From Campylobacteraceae bacterium (lineage in GTDB: Bacteria > Campylobacterota > Campylobacteria > Campylobacterales > Sulfurovaceae), in the NCBI GenBank assembly GCA_026985495.1, contig JALSQJ010000022.1, positions 1 through 5,075 of the forward strand: a stretch of 5,075 nt of DNA, in the 5' to 3' direction. Of the stretch, positions 1 to 5,075 are shown in pieces (position 1 is the first letter of the stretch; each line of letters opens with the position of its first letter). A program made the position numbers and the translations under genes. Below the pieces are notes generated by a model. The model searched no databases. It had not been told where the DNA came from and saw only the letters and a list, made by a program, of their open reading frames with translations.

Positions 1-638
1 TAGGAGTCTATACAGGATTAGCCTCTGTTGTTGTAGGAATGTACTATTTAGAGATAACAGGAGCTATGCTTTTAGCATTAATGGCAATAACTTTACTCAT
101 AGGTATATATGGTATCTATGCACAATCTATGATATATAGAGTACGTGCTAGACCTGCATGGGATAGAAAATCAACTACCAAAAGATTTTTTGGTTCAGGT
201 TATGTTGGTTTTTTACTTATATCTCTACTTCTACTAATTAGTAATGGAAAAGATGGAGCAATGGTTCTTTTAGCCGTAGCATTGCTTTCAGGAATGGCAC
301 AAGTATTAATTATCTATGAAGAGGTTATGTTTTATCGTCACCTAGACAAAGAGAATTCACTCTATTATCAGTTGAATAGAACAAGAGTTTTATTAAAAGA
401 GCATTTTGGAGAGATTAAAAAATTTAGATTATATAGTTTGGCTATTTTTGCTTTAGGCTTACCTCTATTGGCAATACTTTTTACAGCTAGTGGACTTACT
501 CTATTGGCAATTACTACACTTGTGATGGCTACAGTTGGAGCATTTGTAAGTGAGTTAGCAGGTCGTTACCTGTTCTATAGAACAGTTGTTCCTTTAGGAT
601 TAGCAGGGAACTTTTTTGCTGGAAATCAGAGAGGATAG
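1..638 (+). CDS. DmsC/NrfD-like membrane anchor subunit, 5' end outside window
   Basis: This is the C-terminal 211 residues of an integral membrane protein. The frame is open from base 3, so the Met at 39 is internal and the true start lies upstream. About five hydrophobic segments are visible (residues of the fragment about 19-44, 63-81, 85-110, 141-162 and 164-186), separated by basic loops such as the one holding RVRARPAWDRK. That motif and the closing stretch with ELAGRYLFYRTVVP resemble the DmsC family, which anchors molybdoenzymes and oxidises menaquinol. The stop codon sits at the ribosome binding site of the nitrate reductase gene, so the two are one operon and the anchor is probably its electron donor module, with an FeS subunit expected upstream. 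DmsC family membership is fairly sure. The redox partner is inferred from position. Confidence 0.82.
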   Translation, partial: GVYTGLASVVVGMYYLEITGAMLLALMAITLLIGIYGIYAQSMIYRVRARPAWDRKSTTKRFFGSGYVGFLLISLLLLISNGKDGAMVLLAVALLSGMAQVLIIYEEVMFYRHLDKENSLYYQLNRTRVLLKEHFGEIKKFRLYSLAIFALGLPLLAILFTASGLTLLAITTLVMATVGAFVSELAGRYLFYRTVVPLGLAGNFFAGNQRG

Positions 639-641
639 GAG
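637..641 (+). promoter_or_regulatory. Ribosome binding site of the nitrate reductase gene
   Basis: AGGAG lies 5 nt before the ATG at 647 and overlaps the TAG stop (636-638) of the upstream anchor gene. This fixes the start codon and suggests that ribosomes finishing the anchor reinitiate on the reductase. Confidence 0.8.
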
Positions 642-646
642 AAGAT

Positions 647-2956
647 ATGTTAAATAAAATCAAAGATTTTTTAGGTGTAGATATTAAAACAGATAAGTAT
701 AAAAAAGCAGACGATGCTAAATTTGGTAAAATTTCAAACTTTAAAACACCTGATGAGTGGGTACGGAGTACCTGTGGATATTGTGGTGTTGGGTGTGGGC
801 TATATATTGGTGTTAAAGATGGGCGACCTGTCTATACCAAAGGTGACCCTAAACACCCTGTAAGTAAGGGAACGCTCTGTCCCAAAGGGATTATGGAGCA
901 TGAGATGGTAAACTCAGATAATCGTGTTACTTCACCACTTATGAAAAAAGATGGAGCTTTTAAAGCTGTTGAGTGGGATGAGGCGTTTAAATATACTGCT
1001 AATAAGTTTAAAGAGATACAATCAAAATATGGAAAGGGTGCTGTGGCTTGTATCTCTACAGGTCAGTTCTTAACAGAAGATTTTTATACTCTTGGAAAGT
1101 TTGTTCAGTTGGGATTAGAGACCAATAACTATGATGGAAATACTACTCTTTGTATGGCTTCGGCTGTTATGGGCTACAAACAGACCTTTGGAAGTGATGG
1201 ACCTCCTGCATCTTATGAGGACTTCTCTCATGCTGATGTTATCATGTTAATAGGGGCAAATATTGCAGATAATCACCCAATTTTAAAGCTTCATATTGCT
1301 AAAAATAGAGAGATAACAGGGAAAAAGCCGACTATTATTGTGGTTGACCCTCGCTACTCTAAAACAGCAAATATGGCAGATATTTTTGTGCCAATTAAGC
1401 CACGAACTGACCTTGCACTCATTAATGGGTTGTGTTACATTATCTTTGAGCAGGGGTGGGAAGATGAGAAGTTTATTAAAGAGCGAACTAATGGGGGATT
1501 GGAGTTTAAAAAGCATATTATGACAAACTACCCTCCACAAGAGGTGGCTCACATTACAGGTATTGAGGTAAAAGAGCTTTACAAAATTGCCAAACTTTAT
1601 GCTTCAGCTGACAAAGCTCTTAGTGCATGGACAATGGGTGTAAATCAGAGTGCATTAGGAACAGATACTGTTTCAGCTATCTCAAATCTAGCACTTATTA
1701 CAGGAAATCTTGGAAAAGAGGGGGCTGCACCCTTCTCAATTACAGGGCAGTGTAACGCTATGGGAACACGAGAGTTTGGATTTACAAGTTCAATTCCAGG
1801 GTATAGAAACTTTGCAAGTGAATCTGACCGAGAGGAGTTTGCAAATATTGTCGGTGTTCCTAGTGATATTGTTCCCAAAGCTAGAGGGTATGCTTATCCT
1901 CAAATTATTGAGGCGATAGATAGAGGAGAGATTAAAGCTCTTTGGGTAACGGCTACCAATCCATTGGTAAGTTTTCCCGACCAAGAGCGACTTAGACGTA
2001 TTTTTGCTAAGTTAGATATTTTAGTGGTTCAAGATGCCTTTATGAGTGAGACAGCAGAGATTGCTGATGTAATCTTCTCAGCAGCTACTTGGAGTGAAAA
2101 AGAGGGAGTTTATACCAACTCTGAACGACGATGTAACTATGCAAAAAAAGCTGTTGAACCTTTGGGTAAAACTATGAGCGATGCCAATATTATTATTGAG
2201 TTTTCTAAATATTTTGAGGGAAAATATGAACTTCTATTTAAAGATTTTAAATCAAGTCGTGATATTTTTGAAGAGATAAAAAGGGTAAGCAAGGGGCAAC
2301 TTTGTGATTACTCTGGAATGAGTTATGAGAAGATAGAGGAGTTAGGTGGAATTCAGTGGCCATGTAATGAGGAGTATCCAGAGGGTAAAAAGCGTCTCTA
2401 TACTGATGGGTTTAAATGTATGACTTCAAATGGTAAAGCAAATCTACTATGTGTTGATTGGTCACCATTAAGTGAAAAGTATGATAATAATTTCCCTATG
2501 AACCTCAATACAGGAAGAACAGTAGAGCAGTGGCATACACGAACAAAAACTAAAACTATTGCACTTTTGAATAATTTAGCTCCAGAGGCATGGGTAGAGC
2601 TAAATCCTAAAGATGCTAAAAAGTTAAAGGTTAAGAGTGGAGATAGAATTACCATAGGTTCAAGTCGTGGTAAGGTGGAAGATATTATTGTAAAAGTTAC
2701 GGAAGTTGTGCGTGAGGGGGACTGTTTTGTTCCGTTTCACTTCTCAGAGCAACTCATTAATAATTTAACTATTCCAGAGTTTGACCCAAAATCGTTTGAG
2801 CCTAACTTTAAGCAGTGTGCTGTAAATATCTACTCAGATGAAGTTCCAGAGGGAATTAGAGTGGAAGAGCCAACTATTGCAGGGAGTTTAGAAGAGCCAA
2901 TAACAGTAATGTTAAAAGATGAGATGATATTAGAGAAAGAGAGAACTGCTAAATAA
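647..2956 (+). CDS. narB: Assimilatory-type nitrate reductase catalytic subunit (NarB/NasA family)
   Basis: A complete 769-residue molybdopterin oxidoreductase that should reduce nitrate to nitrite in the cytoplasm using Mo-bisMGD and one [4Fe-4S] cluster. The cluster ligands are C43, C46, C50 and C78 (CX2CX3CX27C), followed by the family lysine K80 in CPKG. C169 in NTTLCMAS is the expected Mo ligand. Cofactor-binding landmarks include GQCNAMGTREFG (367-378), TGRTVEQWHTRTKT (622-635) in the C-terminal molybdopterin-binding domain, SSRG (672-675) and DPKSFEPNFKQCAVNIY near the end, which is typical of assimilatory enzymes. There is no twin-arginine signal, so it is not a periplasmic NapA. It lacks the C-terminal [2Fe-2S] extension of Klebsiella-type NasA and is close in size to cyanobacterial NarB. 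About 40 residues precede the first cluster cysteine. The start has a good AGGAG. The main alternative is another cytoplasmic member of the same superfamily, such as a formate dehydrogenase, but Cys rather than Sec and the assimilatory-type tail argue against this. Confidence 0.9.
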   Translation: MLNKIKDFLGVDIKTDKYKKADDAKFGKISNFKTPDEWVRSTCGYCGVGCGLYIGVKDGRPVYTKGDPKHPVSKGTLCPKGIMEHEMVNSDNRVTSPLMKKDGAFKAVEWDEAFKYTANKFKEIQSKYGKGAVACISTGQFLTEDFYTLGKFVQLGLETNNYDGNTTLCMASAVMGYKQTFGSDGPPASYEDFSHADVIMLIGANIADNHPILKLHIAKNREITGKKPTIIVVDPRYSKTANMADIFVPIKPRTDLALINGLCYIIFEQGWEDEKFIKERTNGGLEFKKHIMTNYPPQEVAHITGIEVKELYKIAKLYASADKALSAWTMGVNQSALGTDTVSAISNLALITGNLGKEGAAPFSITGQCNAMGTREFGFTSSIPGYRNFASESDREEFANIVGVPSDIVPKARGYAYPQIIEAIDRGEIKALWVTATNPLVSFPDQERLRRIFAKLDILVVQDAFMSETAEIADVIFSAATWSEKEGVYTNSERRCNYAKKAVEPLGKTMSDANIIIEFSKYFEGKYELLFKDFKSSRDIFEEIKRVSKGQLCDYSGMSYEKIEELGGIQWPCNEEYPEGKKRLYTDGFKCMTSNGKANLLCVDWSPLSEKYDNNFPMNLNTGRTVEQWHTRTKTKTIALLNNLAPEAWVELNPKDAKKLKVKSGDRITIGSSRGKVEDIIVKVTEVVREGDCFVPFHFSEQLINNLTIPEFDPKSFEPNFKQCAVNIYSDEVPEGIRVEEPTIAGSLEEPITVMLKDEMILEKERTAK

Positions 2957-2970
2957 TAGCAGGAATCTCT
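2940..2970. terminator. Imperfect hairpin over the convergent gene ends
   Basis: AGAGA (2940-2944) and CTGCT (2946-2950) pair with AGCAG (2958-2962) and TCTCT (2966-2970), giving two 5-bp stems, a 1x3 internal loop and a 7-nt loop. It covers the overlapping stop codons of the reductase gene and the convergent PAS gene, where a bidirectional terminator would be expected. There is no clear T run on the plus side and only a broken T-rich stretch on the minus side, so intrinsic termination is uncertain. Confidence 0.3.
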
Positions 2971-3644
2971 AATGTAATGGATTTACTTTTAAAGTGAATA
3001 TTGATATGAATTTTATGGGCTAAAAGCTCTATTTCACTGTCGTGACCTTGCTCTCTTTTTGAACTTTTTAGGTCTAAAATAATAATGGAGTAGCGTTTAT
3101 CTCTTATAACAATACGCTCTCCTATTTTAATTTTTACATTGATATTAATCTTTTTACTCTTTTCAAATTGGTTAAAGGTGTTGCGAAGTAGTAGTGAAAA
3201 ATCGTTTTGATGTATTTGAAACTTTGGAATATCGTAATCTGTTAAAAGTTTAATTTTTCCATTGTAGTTGATGTTAAATAGCTCAATATTAGCCTGAAGT
3301 AACATATTGATATCAGTCTCTGTGTATCCATCTAATAGACTACTGTCAGCTATTTTTGCCATGGGTTTGTTGTATAGGTATATACCAATCTGCTCTTCAT
3401 TCTCATAGAGAACATTAATAGCATAAAATTCAAATGAGTTAAAAGATAAGTTTATGGCTGTCTTTTGTGAACCAAAGGTTTTAGGAGCATGGGCAATGGC
3501 AATATTGAAAATCTCTTTGGGTTGACATGCCCCCATGAGTAGTTCAGCTGAGGTGTTTAGGTATTTTATCTTCCCTTGACTTGTAAACAAAATAAAAGGG
3601 TTAGAGTCATTCTCAATGAAAAATTTAAAATTAATCGAGTCCAT
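2949..3644 (-). CDS. PAS-domain protein with degenerate histidine-kinase ATPase domain (NtrB/FlgS-like remnant)
   Basis: A 231-residue soluble protein with no membrane segment. Residues about 5-95 read as a PAS fold (FFIENDSNPFILF, then GKIKYLNTSAELLMG), as at the start of NtrB-type cytoplasmic kinases. Residues about 110-228 resemble the HATPase domain: an N-box-like LLLRNTFNQF (151-160) after a stretch like the D-x-x-hydrophobic lead-in, and an ending with SITLEIP like the last strand of kinases. The dimerisation/phosphoacceptor domain is missing: only about 15 residues join the two parts and none of the histidines is in an H-box context. The glycine-rich ATP lid motifs (DxGxG, GLGL) are also not recognisable. 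Autophosphorylation is therefore unlikely. Its start overlaps the end of the NtrC-like gene by 14 bp, so the two are probably co-translated and may bind each other. The ligand and target are unknown. The domain reading is mine and not from a profile search. Confidence 0.68.
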   Translation of the reverse strand: MDSINFKFFIENDSNPFILFTSQGKIKYLNTSAELLMGACQPKEIFNIAIAHAPKTFGSQKTAINLSFNSFEFYAINVLYENEEQIGIYLYNKPMAKIADSSLLDGYTETDINMLLQANIELFNINYNGKIKLLTDYDIPKFQIHQNDFSLLLRNTFNQFEKSKKININVKIKIGERIVIRDKRYSIIILDLKSSKREQGHDSEIELLAHKIHINIHFKSKSITLEIPAII

Positions 3645-4365
3645 GTTCTTGTATCTTTTTTCTTAGTGTATTTCGATTAAGTCCTAAAACTTGAGCAAGT
3701 TTTAGTTGAGATTTGTATTTTTTTAGACCAGCTTCAATAAGAGGCTCTTCATATAGACCTAAAAACTCTCTATATGCGTTATTCCCCTCCATATTTTCAA
3801 AAAGGTAGTTGTATAAAATCTCTTTAATATCCTCTTGATTGATTGTTTTGTAAAGAAGTTGTTTGTATAGTGATGCTTTTAACGATTTTATATTTTTACT
3901 TAGGTCAAGAGTCTCTATATTTAGTTTAATTGGGTAGTCTAGCATTAACTCTTTTTGCGTTTTATCTTGAAAAAATTCTATTAAAAGGTCTAAATCTTCC
4001 CTCTCATTTAGAGAAGGCATCTTGTAGATAAATGCAAATTTTTTTTCTATTTTAGAGGTGCTTTCTATATGGTTAGCTATGGCTATAATGCGTCTGTTTT
4101 CAAAGTTTATGTTTTCAAAATTAATCAGTTTTTCAAAGTTGTAGATGATGAGTTCATTGCTGTTTTCTAAGGCTAATTCTAATTCAGTTTTATTGTTTGC
4201 ATCAATATATATACTCTGTGGGAAAAGTGATTTAATAAGTGTTTTTTTCCCTGTAAATGCTTCTCCATGAAGCAATGATGAGACAAAAAGAGACTTAGTA
4301 AGGGTTAACCCTTTAATAATATTATCGATTTGAGCTGAATTGCTTAAAAATTGTACAGGTTTCAT
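3631..4365 (-). CDS. Receiver-less NtrC-like regulator: degenerate AAA+ domain plus Fis-type HTH
   Basis: A 244-residue DNA-binding regulator from the ATG at 4365. A 267-residue form from a GTG at 4434 is possible, but its extra 23 residues are Tyr/Phe-rich, neither start has a clear Shine-Dalgarno, and that region holds dyads. Residues 34-42 (GEAFTGKKT) match the NtrC Walker A GESGTGKE. ELIIYNFE (71-78) sits at Walker B but has Asn for the usual Asp. RRIIAIANH (91-99) matches sensor I, and MPSLNEREDLDLL (about 116-128) the LPPLRER stretch. Only about 30 residues lie between Walker A and B, so the GAFTGA loop that contacts sigma-54 is absent, and the GNVREL sensor II segment reads NIKSLK. Residues about 205-244 are a Fis-type HTH ending in LGLNRNTLRKKIQEHGLD, nearly the NtrC consensus. 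It has no receiver domain. It should bind DNA but not activate sigma-54 promoters. It overlaps the PAS gene by 14 bp. Confidence 0.75.
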   Translation of the reverse strand: MKPVQFLSNSAQIDNIIKGLTLTKSLFVSSLLHGEAFTGKKTLIKSLFPQSIYIDANNKTELELALENSNELIIYNFEKLINFENINFENRRIIAIANHIESTSKIEKKFAFIYKMPSLNEREDLDLLIEFFQDKTQKELMLDYPIKLNIETLDLSKNIKSLKASLYKQLLYKTINQEDIKEILYNYLFENMEGNNAYREFLGLYEEPLIEAGLKKYKSQLKLAQVLGLNRNTLRKKIQEHGLD

Positions 4366-4371
4366 CTTTAA

Positions 4372-4377
4372 ATTATA
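4372..4377 (-). promoter_or_regulatory. Possible -10 element before the NtrC-like gene
   Basis: The minus strand reads TATAAT followed by TTAAAG and the ATG at 4365. The match to the sigma-70 -10 box is perfect, with T-rich sequence upstream as is common in Campylobacterota. A start site about 7 nt downstream would fall on or beside the ATG and make the message nearly leaderless. No good -35 box is seen. Confidence 0.35.
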
Positions 4378-4385
4378 GTAAAAAT

Positions 4386-4449
4386 TGGTTAAAAAGTATA
4401 GGTATTGAGTAGTAGGGTGGAGAATACTCTCCACAATGGTTAAAAAGTA
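4386..4449. repeat. 13-bp direct repeat, copies 51 bp apart
   Basis: TGGTTAAAAAGTA occurs at 4386-4398 and at 4437-4449, upstream of the preferred start of the NtrC-like gene. The 51-bp spacing is close to five helical turns, so both copies would face the same side of the DNA. The right copy is part of a full dyad and the left copy keeps only one half of it. They may be a strong and a weak site for the same protein. Confidence 0.5.
4417..4434. promoter_or_regulatory. Perfect 7-bp inverted repeat, candidate operator
   Basis: GTGGAGA (4417-4423) and TCTCCAC (4428-4434) form an exact dyad around the 4-bp spacer atac. It lies next to the second dyad at 4436-4454. No T run follows on either strand, so it reads better as a protein-binding site than as a terminator. 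It includes the alternative GTG start codon of the regulator. Confidence 0.4.
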
Positions 4450-4454
4450 ACCAT
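4436..4454. promoter_or_regulatory. Perfect 7-bp inverted repeat with NtrC-site geometry, candidate operator
   Basis: ATGGTTA (4436-4442) and TAACCAT (4448-4454) flank a 5-bp spacer. Read as TGGTTA-N5-TAACCA it has the 6-5-6 layout of the classical NtrC site TGCACC-N5-GGTGCA, with different bases. It stands between the small membrane protein gene and the Fis-HTH regulator gene, which fits autoregulation by the regulator. Binding is inferred and not shown. Confidence 0.4.
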
Positions 4455-4462
4455 ATTTATAT

Positions 4463-4843
4463 CTATTTAGTATGAAGTCCTCTATTTAGTTCATTAAGTA
4501 GGGTTTCATTTTTGAAATTTATGAAACATATCTTTCTAGTGATACTTTTAATTGTACTCATCTCATTTTTAATAGACTCTCTTAATATATCGTTGAAACT
4601 TCTATTTTTAAGTAAATTTACTGAAAATAAGAAGTCGTCACTTAAATAGAAGTAGAGTTTATCCTCATCTCTAATAATATTTAAGTTCTCTTTTCTCTCT
4701 CTATTGTTAATACGTGTAAAGTAGAGTAGAGTAGCTCCTATTAATAGAGTTAAACTGTAGATTAGTAGGCTACCTGATAAAAGATAACTGACAATACCTC
4801 CAAGTATAATTATAAACATTGATAAAAGTAATTTGTTTCTCAT
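4463..4843 (-). CDS. Small two-helix membrane protein of unknown function
   Basis: A 126-residue protein that I do not recognise. Two hydrophobic stretches at about residues 4-22 and 25-42, joined by a short SGS turn, make a helical hairpin in the inner membrane. The following basic run RINNRERK would keep the remaining 80 residues in the cytoplasm by the positive-inside rule. That part is mixed-charge with the sequence YFYLSDDFLFSVNLL and has no cysteine pair or catalytic motif that I can name. The start is well supported by AAGGA 7 nt upstream (4851-4855). It lies 29 bp before the alternative and 97 bp before the preferred start of the NtrC-like regulator, on the same strand, so it may share a transcript with it. 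The first segment could instead be a signal anchor. Confidence 0.72.
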   Translation of the reverse strand: MRNKLLLSMFIIILGGIVSYLLSGSLLIYSLTLLIGATLLYFTRINNRERKENLNIIRDEDKLYFYLSDDFLFSVNLLKNRSFNDILRESIKNEMSTIKSITRKICFINFKNETLLNELNRGLHTK

Positions 4844-4850
4844 TTGTAAA

Positions 4851-4855
4851 TCCTT
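4851..4855 (-). promoter_or_regulatory. Ribosome binding site of the small membrane protein gene
   Basis: AAGGA on the minus strand, 7 nt before the ATG at 4843. It is the only clear Shine-Dalgarno among the three complete minus-strand genes and fixes this start. Confidence 0.75.
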
Positions 4856-4859
4856 TATA

Positions 4860-4913
4860 TTTATATATATGTGAGAATAACGGTGAATTGTGTGAAAATT
4901 GCGTAAAATGTGA
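4860..4913 (-). promoter_or_regulatory. Likely promoter region with GTGA-type direct repeats
   Basis: Plus-strand GTGA motifs at 4871, 4883, 4892 and 4910, and GTAA at 4903, all point the same way. GTGAA-N6-GTAAA (4892-4907) has the 11-bp period typical of tandem half-sites for OmpR-family response regulators. On the minus strand the array is followed by an alternating TA stretch (4860-4870) that could hold a -10 element, then the ribosome binding site. Promoter position and regulator type are inferred. No clear -35 box is seen. Confidence 0.35.
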
Positions 4914-4946
4914 ACTTTTAGCTAAATATAGAAGAAAAATATCTGA

Positions 4947-4984
4947 AAAAGTAACAAATGAATATATTATTAAGTGTTACTTTT
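4947..4984 (-). terminator. Possible terminator hairpin of the HNH-protein gene
   Basis: AAAAGTAAC (4947-4955) and GTTACTTTT (4976-4984) are exact 9-bp inverted repeats around a 20-nt AT-rich loop. On the minus strand the stem begins in the last codons of the HNH-like gene and its 3' arm ends in five T residues. The stem is AT-rich and the loop is long, so a rho-independent terminator is only moderately likely. The arm AAAAAGTAAC also recurs in the dyad at 4442-4451, so a protein-binding role is an alternative. Confidence 0.35.
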
Positions 4985-5075
4985 CTTCATAATGTAATTT
5001 AATTCCTTTAGAGGTCATAACAAATCCAGAGATATTTATTTTACCTTCATGTACCATATTATGGTGTTTTTTACA
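4977..5075 (-). CDS. C-terminal end of an HNH-nuclease-like protein, possibly HNH-tailed MutS; start outside window
   Basis: Only the last 32 codons are present, with the TAA stop at 4977-4979. They begin CKKHHNMVHEGKINISG and end GIKLHYEEK. The pattern C-x2-HH-x3-VH-x-G is the typical second half of an HNH endonuclease domain: the cysteine is a structural zinc ligand and the last histidine belongs to the beta-beta-alpha metal site. The tail after it has the look of the short strands closing such domains. Campylobacterota are known to carry MutS proteins of the MutS7 type with a C-terminal HNH domain, and a fragment ending a few residues after the motif would fit. A free-standing HNH nuclease is the main alternative. 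Nothing of a MutS ATPase lies inside the window, so the parent protein is a guess. Confidence 0.6.
   Translation of the reverse strand, partial: CKKHHNMVHEGKINISGFVMTSKGIKLHYEEK

Noticed and set aside
39..41. ATG at 39 as the start of the membrane anchor gene
   Set aside because: The frame is open back to base 3 with hydrophobic, family-like residues, there is no ribosome binding site before it, and the protein would be too short for the DmsC family.
1283..1984. Open frames on both strands inside the nitrate reductase gene (for example 1283-1552 and 1645-1878 on minus, 1338-1523 and 1710-1919 on plus)
   Set aside because: They lie wholly within a conserved gene, encode sequences with no domain logic and lack ribosome binding sites. 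They are by-products of the reductase codons.
2398..2655. Minus-strand open frame of 85 codons
   Set aside because: It is antisense to the conserved C-terminal domain of the reductase and has no recognisable product.
3165..3176. AAATTGGTTAAA, resembling the repeat near 4383
   Set aside because: It is inside the PAS gene and made of common AT-rich words. The match stops before the informative part of the operator.
4366..4434. N-terminal extension of the NtrC-like regulator from a GTG at 4434
   Set aside because: The extra residues are Tyr/Phe-rich, unlike the usual start of this protein type. There is no Shine-Dalgarno, and the region is occupied by a TATAAT, a direct repeat and a dyad. It is kept only as an alternative start.
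4417..4454. The paired dyads as a rho-independent terminator for the small membrane protein gene
   Set aside because: Neither stem is followed by a T run on the minus strand.

Overview
The window looks like a piece of a Campylobacterota chromosome (Sulfurimonas, Sulfurovum or Arcobacter type; genus not resolved). The basis is AT-rich DNA, Lys/Ile/Asn-rich proteins, short AGGA-type ribosome binding sites, a DmsC-like anchor joined to a cytoplasmic-type nitrate reductase, and a possible HNH-tailed MutS end. This placement is inference from gene content; no search was run.

Layout. Plus strand, 1-2956: the 3' part of a DmsC/NrfD-like membrane anchor gene, then directly a complete assimilatory-type nitrate reductase (NarB/NasA family) with its [4Fe-4S] and molybdenum cysteine ligands and no Tat signal. 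The two genes are 8 bp apart, and the anchor's stop codon abuts the reductase ribosome binding site, so they form one operon. Minus strand, 4977-2949, read right to left: the last 32 codons of an HNH-nuclease-like protein, a 133-bp gap with a hairpin and a direct-repeat array, a two-helix small membrane protein of unknown function, a 97-bp gap dense in dyads, then two overlapping regulator genes. The first regulator is a receiver-less NtrC-like protein with a Fis-type helix-turn-helix and a reduced AAA+ domain. The second is a PAS protein with a remnant histidine-kinase ATPase domain. The plus and minus transcription units meet tail to tail with an 8-bp overlap of coding sequence.

How the genes may work together. 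The anchor and reductase probably pass electrons from the quinone pool, through an iron-sulfur subunit expected upstream of the window, to nitrate for assimilation. The regulator pair looks like an NtrB/NtrC pair stripped of phosphotransfer and sigma-54 contact parts. It may act as a ligand-responsive DNA-binding switch, perhaps on its own promoter (dyads at 4386-4454) and perhaps on the neighbouring nitrate genes; the last link rests on proximity only. No tRNA, rRNA, CRISPR array or insertion sequence was seen.
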